A stretch of 64,000 nt of DNA, taken from NCBI RefSeq assembly GCF_013363975.1, contig NZ_JABWGN010000007.1, positions 186,001 to 250,000 of the forward strand. The letters are read 5' to 3'. The translations under genes were made by a program, and so were the position numbers. The notes beneath the pieces are model-generated. The model was not told where the DNA came from, did not search any database, and worked only from the letters and a program-made list of their open reading frames with translations. Position 1 is the stretch's first letter. Every line of letters begins with the position of its first letter. Shown here in pieces: positions 12,124 through 19,296 of the stretch. The stretch is from Nonomuraea montanisoli. GTDB taxonomy: Bacteria; Actinomycetota; Actinomycetes; Streptosporangiales; Streptosporangiaceae.

Positions 12124-13668
12124 ATGACTGCTTCTCCTCAGGCCGTGCTGGCCGCCACGTTCGCGCCCGGAGAGACCGCTGTGCCGGCCGCGATGCGGTT
12201 CACGCGTGAGGTGATGACCGCCTGGGCCGTCGGCGGGCTGTTGCTGCACACCGCGGAGCAGGTCACGGGTGATCTGGCGGAGCAGGTCGTGGACGAGCCG
12301 TTCGAGGTGGTGTGGAAGCACCACGGCGACGCCGTCCAGGTGGAGCTGAAGCAGCGCAACGCCCCCCAGGGCGATCCGAAGGCTCCCTCTGTGACGGTGG
12401 CGGAATGGGGGATCACCTTCTCTCGCGACGGGCACGTCCACTGGGCACGACTCACGCTACCCGGCTCCATGGAAACAGTCGTACCCGATCGGCCGGCTGA
12501 GAGCTCGCGCGGCCCGCACTGGCTGGGGTTCCTGGCCGACGCCAGCGACCTGCTCGCGGGCACGCTCAACCCCGACATGGTGCCGGCCATCATCGCCCAG
12601 GTCGTGGTGCCGAGGCTGTCGAGCTGGTGCGCCGTCTACACCTCCGACAACGCCGACGGTCCGATGCGCCTGGTCTACGTCTGGCACGCCGACGAGGCCC
12701 GCATCGACGGGCTGCGCCAGGAGCTGGAGGACATCGACGCGGAGGCGGTCGAGGAGCAGCCGACCATCATGCACGTGGCCGACTCGCAGGTGCTCACGGT
12801 CCCGCTGACCGCGCGCGGGCGCGGCCTCGGCGTGATGTTCCTCGGCCGCTCCGACCGGTTCCCCGACGAGGTCATCCAGCTCGCCGAGGACATCGGCAGG
12901 CGCGCCGCCCTCGCCATGGACAACGCCCGCCTGTACGCGCAGCAGGCCGCCGCCAACCGGGCGCTGCAGCGCAGCCTGCTGCCGCCGAACGAGCCCGAGG
13001 TGCCCGGCCTCGACTACGGCGTCATCTACGAGGCGGCCGGCGAGGTCAACGAGGTCGGCGGCGACTTCTACGACCTGTTCAAGGCCGGCGACGACTCGTG
13101 GCGCTTCGCGATCGGCGACGTGTGCGGCACCGGCCCGGAGGCGGCGGCCGTGACGGGCCTGGCCCGCCACACGTTGCGGCTGCTCGCCCGCGAGGGGTAC
13201 GGCGTGGCCGCGGTGCTGGGCCGGCTCAACCAGGCGATCCTGGAGGAGGGCGAGCGGGCGAGGTTCCTGACCCTGGTGCACGGCGACATCACGCCGGTGG
13301 CGACGGGCCTGGAGATCCGGATGGTCTCGGCCGGCCACCCCGAGGCGCTGCGGCTCAAGGCGAACGGCGAGGTGGAGGCGGTGACCACGCCGCAGTCGCT
13401 GCTGGGCGTCTTCCCCGAGGTGGTGTTCGAGGCCGACACCGTGCACCTCGACCACGGCGACGTGCTGCTCGCGGTCACCGACGGCGTGACCGAGCGCCGC
13501 TCGGGCGACCGGCTGCTCGACGACGACGGCGGCCTGGCGAAGCTGCTGGCCGAGTGCGCCGGGCTGTCGGCGCGGGCGGTGGCGGAGCGCATCCGCCGGG
13601 GCGTCGCCGACTTCGCCAGCGAGCCGAGCGCCGACGACCTCGCGATCGTGGTCCTGCGCGCCCGCTGA
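12124..13668 (+). CDS. GAF-SpoIIE-type PP2C serine phosphatase
   Basis: The protein is 514 residues. An N-terminal domain (about 1-150) looks like an actinobacterial sensor or anti-sigma-kinase-like module, a GAF-like domain follows (about 155-285), and a SpoIIE/RsbU-type PP2C domain closes it (about 300-514). Metal-binding acidic residues are visible in EVGGDFYDLF, FAIGDVCGTG, TDGVTE and SADDLAIVVLRAR. Such enzymes dephosphorylate anti-anti-sigma factors of partner-switching systems. ATG 12124 is chosen: the frame is open further up, but the earlier start is a TTG and the added residues match nothing. The gene is divergent from the multi-HAMP kinase (119 bp between starts), and both probably report to the same stress pathway. 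Confidence 0.92.
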   Translation: MTASPQAVLAATFAPGETAVPAAMRFTREVMTAWAVGGLLLHTAEQVTGDLAEQVVDEPFEVVWKHHGDAVQVELKQRNAPQGDPKAPSVTVAEWGITFSRDGHVHWARLTLPGSMETVVPDRPAESSRGPHWLGFLADASDLLAGTLNPDMVPAIIAQVVVPRLSSWCAVYTSDNADGPMRLVYVWHADEARIDGLRQELEDIDAEAVEEQPTIMHVADSQVLTVPLTARGRGLGVMFLGRSDRFPDEVIQLAEDIGRRAALAMDNARLYAQQAAANRALQRSLLPPNEPEVPGLDYGVIYEAAGEVNEVGGDFYDLFKAGDDSWRFAIGDVCGTGPEAAAVTGLARHTLRLLAREGYGVAAVLGRLNQAILEEGERARFLTLVHGDITPVATGLEIRMVSAGHPEALRLKANGEVEAVTTPQSLLGVFPEVVFEADTVHLDHGDVLLAVTDGVTERRSGDRLLDDDGGLAKLLAECAGLSARAVAERIRRGVADFASEPSADDLAIVVLRAR

Positions 13669-13687
13669 CCTCCCGCCCGGGGCGTCC

Positions 13688-15451
13688 TCAGTGGCGCAGG
13701 TGCTTGCGCGCGAACTCCAGTTGCAGGCTCATCTGCGCGATCCGCTCGGCCACGACCAGCGAGCCGCGGATAGCGTCGTAGGTGTACACCTCGTACGGGT
13801 GCCCGTGCGCGGCCAGCCTGCCCACGTACTTCTCGATCTGGCGCAGCGGGCAACGCGTGTCGTTCTCCCCGGCCAGGATGAGCACCGGCGCCTGGACCCG
13901 GTCCACGTACGTGATGGGGGAGCTGGCGGCGTAGCGCTCCGGCTGCTCGTCGGGCGAGCCGCCGAGCAGCGCCCGGTGGTAGGCGCGCAGGCTCTCGGCC
14001 TCGTCCTCGTACGAGGTCTGGTGGCAGGCGATCGGCACCTTCGCGATGCCGGCGGCCCACAGGTCGGGCTGGGTGCCGAGGCCGAGCAGGGTGAGGTAGC
14101 CGCCCCACGCGGTGCCGGTCAGCATGACCCGCTCGGGGTCGGCGATGCCGCGCTCCACGACCGTCCGGCGGACGGCCGCCACGTCCTGCAGCTCGATGTG
14201 GCCCACGTCGCCGCGCAGCGCGTCGCGCCAGGCGGAGCCGTAGCCGGTGGAGCCCCGGTAGTTGACCCGCACCACGGCGAACCCGGCGTCCACCCAGGCC
14301 GCGACCTCGGGGGAGAAGGCGTCGTGGTCGTGCGAGGTGGGGCCGCCGTGCAGCATGAAGACCGTCGGGAACGGTCCGCCGCCGTGCTCGGGCCGCGAGA
14401 CCAGCGCGTGGATCCGGCCGCCGGGGCCGGGGACGTCGAGGTCCTCCACGGGCACGCTGGGCGGCGCGGGCGGGCCGCCGGCGTTGATCACGACCTGGCC
14501 GTTGCTCGACTTGATGACCGGCGGGCGCGAGGCGCTGGACCAGGAGTACTCGACGTGCCCGGCGGGCCGCGGCGCGGCCTCCTCGATCACGCCGTGCGGC
14601 GTCTCGATCAGCGTGAGGCCGCCGCCTCCGAGGTCGTAGCGGTGCAGGTGGGTGCGGGCCCGGTTGTCGCGCAGGATGAGCAGGCCGCGGCCGTCGTGGT
14701 ACCACTCGGCCGTCAGGTCGCCCGAGTCGCGCAGCCAGATCTCGCGCTGCTCGCCGGTGACCGGGTCCCAGACCAGGGGCTCCTGCCGTTCGCGGCGCTC
14801 GTGCAGGGCGAGCAGCCGGCGGTCGCCGGGCACGGGGGCGAAGCGCAGGCCGATGACGCCCTTGCCGAGCCCGTCGTACAGCTCGCGGACGGTCTGGCCG
14901 GACTGGCGCACCACCCGGAGCGCCGGGTGCCGGAAGTCGCCGTACTCGCCGTGGTTGATGGCGATGAGTTGCCCGTCGAGGGACATGTCCGCCACCCAGG
15001 CGGCCTCGGGGTGCTCGTAGAGCAGGCGGGAGGGCTCGCCGGGCCGTACGAGGTGGATGCGGAAGGAGCCCTCGCTGGCCAGGCTGATCGCGGCCAGGCC
15101 GGTGGCCGACAGCGCGATCCCGCCCGGCTGGCCGGGCGGCAGGTCGGGCGCGGCTAACTCGCTGGGGCCGCCGCCGAACGGCTGGCGCCACCAGACGCCG
15201 AACTCGTCGCCCTCGGTGTCGGCGAACCAGTAGATCCACTGGCCGGTGGGGTCGAGGGTGGCGTGCGCGGTGCCCTTGGGGCGCTCGGTGACCTGCCGGG
15301 TGGCGCCGGTGGCGCGGTCCCAGGCGTAGACCTCCCAGGTGCCGGTGGCGTTGGAGCGGTAGATGGACCGGTTCGGTGCCTGGCGCGCCCAGATCGGCAG
15401 CGTCATGCGCGACGCTCGGAACCTGGCCTGCCAGCGTTCCTCGGCCTTCAT
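13688..15451 (-). CDS. S9 prolyl-oligopeptidase-like protein lacking catalytic Ser and His
   Basis: The 587-residue protein has an N-terminal beta-propeller-like half (about 20-330) and a C-terminal alpha/beta-hydrolase half (about 340-585) typical of S9 peptidases. The nucleophile elbow reads GTAWGG instead of GxSxGG: residue 448 is Ala (GCG, 14108-14110). The family histidine site in YDAIRGS is Arg 562 (codon 13766-13768) where active relatives have a GHG motif. The acid residue in AGENDTRCP remains. The fold is intact and the frame is uninterrupted, so this looks like a maintained pseudoenzyme. ATG 15451 is supported by the purine-rich GGGAGGGGG about 9 nt upstream. It lies downstream of the rRNA methyltransferase gene on the same strand. 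Confidence 0.9.
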   Translation of the reverse strand: MKAEERWQARFRASRMTLPIWARQAPNRSIYRSNATGTWEVYAWDRATGATRQVTERPKGTAHATLDPTGQWIYWFADTEGDEFGVWWRQPFGGGPSELAAPDLPPGQPGGIALSATGLAAISLASEGSFRIHLVRPGEPSRLLYEHPEAAWVADMSLDGQLIAINHGEYGDFRHPALRVVRQSGQTVRELYDGLGKGVIGLRFAPVPGDRRLLALHERRERQEPLVWDPVTGEQREIWLRDSGDLTAEWYHDGRGLLILRDNRARTHLHRYDLGGGGLTLIETPHGVIEEAAPRPAGHVEYSWSSASRPPVIKSSNGQVVINAGGPPAPPSVPVEDLDVPGPGGRIHALVSRPEHGGGPFPTVFMLHGGPTSHDHDAFSPEVAAWVDAGFAVVRVNYRGSTGYGSAWRDALRGDVGHIELQDVAAVRRTVVERGIADPERVMLTGTAWGGYLTLLGLGTQPDLWAAGIAKVPIACHQTSYEDEAESLRAYHRALLGGSPDEQPERYAASSPITYVDRVQAPVLILAGENDTRCPLRQIEKYVGRLAAHGHPYEVYTYDAIRGSLVVAERIAQMSLQLEFARKHLRH

Positions 15452-15592
15452 CCGGCGCGCCCCCTCCCTTTGCCGCCCGCCTCCGGCCACGGGTTGCCGT
15501 CCAGTATTGCGCCTGTATCGCGGAAATACTCGCGGAATGTGGGGGAATTTCGGGCTAAATGCCTCATCAGTAACACCAGTCCCACTTGCCCG

Positions 15593-16633
15593 TCAAGGAA
15601 TGATCCTTGCCTGCGACACGGTCTCGAAGATAGACAGGTGAAAGGCGGCCTGGGTTTTCACTTTTCGCGGCTTTGTTGGGGCTCCTGATGGCGTCGCGGT
15701 GTCGCGGGCGATATACCCGGCGATTCGGCCGGCGAGTTCGGCGGGATCGGTGTGCCAGGCGCTCGGACCCATCCGCACCACCTCGGTGATCCCGTCGCGG
15801 TCCAGCTCCATGTCGAACGTGATGGAGCGCCGCTCCACCTCGGTGAACCCCTCCATGCCGCGGGCCAGCCGCCGCTCCTTGTCCTCGTCGACGGACAGCA
15901 GCCCCAGATCCTCGACGAGGGGGCTGAGGTGCGCGGGCGCGGGCGTGACGACGACCACCGCGCCTCCGGGCCGCAGGACGCGCCGGAACTCGGCGGAGTT
16001 CCTGGGCGCGAAGACGTCCATCACCACGTCGGCCACCCCGCTCCTGATGGGCAGCGGTCGCCACACGTCGGCCACGAACGCGCCCAGCCTCGGATGCGCG
16101 CGCGCCGCCCGTCGAACGGCGTGCTTGGACACATCGAACGCCACCCCGATGCCTCCGTCCACCGCCTGGAGCACATCGGCCAGGTAGTGACCGGTGCCAG
16201 CTCCGGCGTCCACGATCACCGGTCTCCGCGCGGCGTCCGGCTCGTGCCCGGCCGGCCCCGCCCGGTGGCCGGGATCCACTCCGGGACCACCGTACGCCTT
16301 CGTGCCCGCTCCGTCTTCCGGGACAGCGAAGCTTTTCTCACGAATCGCCGTTCCTGCGCTCCTACGGTCGGGCGTAATGCGCGCCGCGACACTTTCGACG
16401 ACAGCTTCGACAAGCGGCGCAAAATGCCCATTGCTCAAGAAATCCGCCCGTGCGGCGACCATCTCGGCGCTGTCCGCCGTCCCGGGCACTCGTGACCCCA
16501 CGAGCAGGCTCACGTATCCCTGCTTGGCGACGTCGAACGCGTGCCCGTTGCCGCACCGTACGGCGCCTCGGTCAATGGTCACCGTTTCATGGCAAATAGG
16601 GCAGACCAGAAATTCGATGATGTCAGCGAGCAT
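15593..16633 (-). CDS. RlmA-type 23S rRNA (guanine-N1) methyltransferase
   Basis: The 346-residue protein has an N-terminal zinc-binding segment (CPIC...CGNGH, about residues 11-31) then a class I SAM-methyltransferase domain with motif I VIVDAGAGTGHYL and motif IV-like VVMDVFAPRN. This layout matches RlmA(I)/RlmA(II)/TlrB enzymes that methylate hairpin-35 guanines (G745/G748) of 23S rRNA. TlrB-type members give tylosin resistance. About 60 low-complexity residues inserted before motif I (about 88-140) make it longer than most relatives. Which guanine is modified cannot be told from sequence. Confidence 0.88.
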   Translation of the reverse strand: MLADIIEFLVCPICHETVTIDRGAVRCGNGHAFDVAKQGYVSLLVGSRVPGTADSAEMVAARADFLSNGHFAPLVEAVVESVAARITPDRRSAGTAIREKSFAVPEDGAGTKAYGGPGVDPGHRAGPAGHEPDAARRPVIVDAGAGTGHYLADVLQAVDGGIGVAFDVSKHAVRRAARAHPRLGAFVADVWRPLPIRSGVADVVMDVFAPRNSAEFRRVLRPGGAVVVVTPAPAHLSPLVEDLGLLSVDEDKERRLARGMEGFTEVERRSITFDMELDRDGITEVVRMGPSAWHTDPAELAGRIAGYIARDTATPSGAPTKPRKVKTQAAFHLSIFETVSQARIIP

Positions 16634-16685
16634 GCCCCCATTCTTCCGGGCACCCGGCCGGGGCCGCCGGCCGGTGGCGGGGTCA

Positions 16686-16748
16686 CGCCGCAGTCATGCC
16701 GCATCGCGCCGCAGTCATGCCGCATCGCGCCGCAGTCATGCCGCATCG
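16686..16748. repeat. Three perfect 21-bp tandem repeats
   Basis: Three perfect copies of a 21-bp unit lie between the short rho gene stop and the methyltransferase start. They are followed by two copies of a roughly 12-bp GTCGCGGTC-containing unit up to the rho stop codon. No function is visible. It could be a slippage-derived spacer or a former coding extension. Confidence 0.85.
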
Positions 16749-16767
16749 CGTCGCGGTCGCGTCGCGG

Positions 16768-17904
16768 TCACGCCGCCGCGGCCCGGAGGAAGTCGGCGTT
16801 GCTCTTCGACTCGCGGAGCCGGCCGATCAGCAGCTCCAGCGCCTGGTGCCGGTCGAGCGCGGCGAGCATGCGGCGCAGCCGCCACACCACCTCCCGCTCC
16901 CCGGCGGGCAGCAGGATCTCCTCGCGCCGCGTGCCGGACGCCTCCAGGTCCACCGCCGGGAACAGGCGGCGCTCCGCCAGGTCCCTGGCCAGGTGGAGCT
17001 CCATGTTGCCGGTGCCCTTGAACTCCTCGTACAGGCTGTTGTCCATGCGTGAGCCCGTGTCCACGAGCGCGGTGGCGAGGATCGTCAGGGAGCCGCCCTC
17101 CCGCACGTTGCGCGCGGCGCCGAAGAAGCGCTTGGGCGGGTACAGGGCGGAGGCGTCGATGCCGCCCGTGAGCACGCGCCCGCCGCCCGGCGCCAGGTTG
17201 TTGTAGGCGCGGCCGAGCCGCGTCAGCGAGTCGAGCAGCAGGACCACGTCCCGGCCCTGCTCGACGAGCCGCTTGGCGCGCTCGACGGCCAGCTCCGCGA
17301 CGGCGGCGTGGTCGCGGTCGGGGTGGTCGAAGGTGGAGGCGAAGACCTCGCCGCGGATGGAGGCGCGCATCTCGGTGACCTCCTCGGGCCGCTCGCCGAC
17401 GAGGACCACCATGAGGTGGACCTCCGGGTGGTTGCGGGCGACGGCGGCGGCCAGGGCCTGCAGGACCATGGTCTTGCCGGCCTTCGGCGGGGCCACGACG
17501 AGCCCGCGCTGGCCCTTGCCGATCGGCGCGAACAGGTCGATGAGCCGCGTGCTCAGCGACTCGGTCTCGATGCGCAGCCGCTCGTCCGGGTGTACGGGCG
17601 TCAGGTCGGCGAAGGCGGGCCGGTCGCGCCACTCGGCGGCGCCGTTGACCGACTCGACGCTCACCAGCTTGCCGCCCGCGACGTCGGCGACGACGTGGTC
17701 GCCGTGCCGCAGGCCGAGCTGCCTGGCCCGGTCCGGCGGGACGCGGACGTCGTCGGGGCCGGCCAGGTGCCCGGCGCGGATGAAGGCGCCGCGCTCCCGC
17801 AGGTCGAGCAGGCCGGAGACCCGCCGTACGGGTGCGCCGGAACGCTGCCGGGGGACGGCGGGCTGAGAAGTGGTGTCCTGCTGGGAAATGGTCTGAACAG
17901 TCAT
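16768..17904 (-). CDS. Short Rho-type transcription termination factor (probable paralogue)
   Basis: The 378-residue protein has a short N-terminal tail, an OB/cold-shock-like RNA-binding domain (about 35-100), and a complete RecA-like ATPase domain: P-loop VAPPKAGKT at about 137-145, LLLDSLTRLGRAYN, GGSLTILATALVDTGS and EEFKGTGNMELHL. It lacks the large basic insertion that makes the housekeeping actinobacterial Rho about 600-700 residues, so it is probably a second copy. The residue aligning with E. coli Asp210 in the DERPEEVTEM motif is Gly170 (LVGERPEEVTEM); Asp210 contacts bicyclomycin. The start ATG has AAAGGG upstream. A palindrome lies about 206 bp upstream. Confidence 0.92.
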   Translation of the reverse strand: MTVQTISQQDTTSQPAVPRQRSGAPVRRVSGLLDLRERGAFIRAGHLAGPDDVRVPPDRARQLGLRHGDHVVADVAGGKLVSVESVNGAAEWRDRPAFADLTPVHPDERLRIETESLSTRLIDLFAPIGKGQRGLVVAPPKAGKTMVLQALAAAVARNHPEVHLMVVLVGERPEEVTEMRASIRGEVFASTFDHPDRDHAAVAELAVERAKRLVEQGRDVVLLLDSLTRLGRAYNNLAPGGGRVLTGGIDASALYPPKRFFGAARNVREGGSLTILATALVDTGSRMDNSLYEEFKGTGNMELHLARDLAERRLFPAVDLEASGTRREEILLPAGEREVVWRLRRMLAALDRHQALELLIGRLRESKSNADFLRAAAA

Positions 17905-18109
17905 GGTTGGGGTCCCTTTCGAGGGCAGGCCGAAGACAGGGGTCCGGCGGCGGGGCGACCGTCAGGGCTGGGGCGCGGGATTCGCTGAGTACGAATGCCG
18001 CGGACCGGTACGCCGAGGACGGATGGCCCGGCTGTGATGGAAGCGAACCGAGCCCGTACGAGCGGGAGGATCGCTGGAGAAAATCGGCGGAGCGGAAGCT
18101 CAACGCCGT

Positions 18110-18132
18110 TCGGAACGTATCACACGTTCCGA
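18110..18132. promoter_or_regulatory. 23-bp palindrome upstream of the short rho gene
   Basis: TCGGAACGT and ACGTTCCGA form perfect 9-bp arms around a 5-bp spacer (ATCAC). It lies about 206 bp upstream of the short rho gene, in a 468-bp gap (17905-18372) that otherwise holds no gene. A second 6-bp inverted repeat is at 18146-18161. This could be a repressor site or an RNA hairpin in the rho leader. Confidence 0.5.
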
Positions 18133-18372
18133 GCCATGGAACACCTAGCCCGCATGGGCTATTCCCGGGCTGTTCTCGTGTCGTAGCACGCGGGAGCCCC
18201 TGTGTGGCCGTAACAATGTTCTTCTCGCGAGGCCGCCGAAGGACACACAGGCGGCGCGCACAACGACATGGAGCGTCCGGCCGCGCCGCGTCATCGTGTC
18301 AAGCGTGATGCAGGGCTCCTGCAATCCCGCCAGGTTTTCCTGTAGGCAAGCAGCATTCCATAGGGGGATCCC

Positions 18373-18516
18373 ATGAAGACCAGCACCCGTTGCCCTCGGT
18401 GCCACCAGGAGCTCGACGAAGGCCCGATCATGTACCGCTGCGCGCACTGCTGCCGCACCGTCTACGCCGCCGACCTCGACAACGAGTACGTGCCGCGCAC
18501 CCCCGTCGCCGCCTAG
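18373..18516 (+). CDS. 47-residue zinc-ribbon protein
   Basis: A short open frame from ATG 18373 to TAG 18516 encodes MKTSTRCPRCHQELDEG, then a second CxxC-type pair (CAHCC), and ends VPRTPVAA. Two paired cysteine knuckles about 13 residues apart are the mark of a zinc ribbon. A GGGGG run lies upstream at RBS distance, and the stop is 9 bp before the next gene's GTG. Codon use is strongly G/C-ending like its neighbours, so this is very probably a real gene. The function is unknown; small zinc ribbons often bind RNA, DNA or protein. Confidence 0.8.
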   Translation: MKTSTRCPRCHQELDEGPIMYRCAHCCRTVYAADLDNEYVPRTPVAA

Positions 18517-18525
18517 TCTGGGCGT

Positions 18526-19269
18526 GTGCCACACCAGCCCCTCAGCATCTCAGGCGTCGAGGTCACGCCCCTCTGTGACGCGGTCGGCCCCATGGGCGAG
18601 GCCATCCTCCGGCCCATGGCCGAGATGTTCCCGGGAGCGGGCCTTCCGGAAGAGCCGTGGGTCCTCCACTTCCACTGCTTCCTGATCCGCGACCCGGCCG
18701 GCCGGCTCACGCTCGTCGACACCGGCATCGGCGCCGCCGGCTCACCGGCGTCCAGTTGGGCGCCGGTGCCCGGGTCGCTGACCGGCGAGCTCGCCGCGGC
18801 GGGCGTCTCACCCGCCGACGTCGGCACCGTGATCCTCACCCACCTGCACAGCGACCACGCCAGTGGCGCGGTCGGCGACGACGGCACGCCGCTGTTCGTC
18901 AACGCCCGCCACGTCCTCCAGCGGGCCGACCTCGACGTCGTCGGCGGCGAGATGCGCGACCGGGTGATCACCCCGCTCAAGGACCTCCTGCACGTGGTGG
19001 AGGGGGACGCGGAGGTCGCGCCGGGCGTGCGGGTCCACCTGACCGCCGGCCACACGCCGGGCCACCAGATCGTCCGCGTCGGCGACGTCGCCGTGACCGG
19101 CGACCTGGTGCTCCACCCGGCGCAGCTCGCCGACCCGGCCGTGCCGTACGTCTACGACGACGACCAGGAGCTGGCGGCGGCCACGCGCGGCAGGGTCCTC
19201 GACGAGCTGCGCGCCGCCCGCGCCGTGCTGGCCACGGCCCACTTCGCCGACCCGTTCATCCAGCTCTGA
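18526..19269 (+). CDS. Metallo-beta-lactamase-fold hydrolase
   Basis: The 247-residue protein has the metal motif THLHSDH (about residue 105), followed by GHTPGH and TGDLVLHP, the usual order of zinc ligands in the MBL superfamily. The closest general type is the AHL-lactonase-like or quorum-quenching group of small MBL hydrolases, but the substrate cannot be read from sequence. The GTG start lies 9 bp after the zinc-ribbon stop, so the two are probably one transcript. Confidence 0.9.
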   Translation: MPHQPLSISGVEVTPLCDAVGPMGEAILRPMAEMFPGAGLPEEPWVLHFHCFLIRDPAGRLTLVDTGIGAAGSPASSWAPVPGSLTGELAAAGVSPADVGTVILTHLHSDHASGAVGDDGTPLFVNARHVLQRADLDVVGGEMRDRVITPLKDLLHVVEGDAEVAPGVRVHLTAGHTPGHQIVRVGDVAVTGDLVLHPAQLADPAVPYVYDDDQELAAATRGRVLDELRAARAVLATAHFADPFIQL

Positions 19270-19296
19270 GCCGCCCGGCTCTGATGCGTCCGGCTC

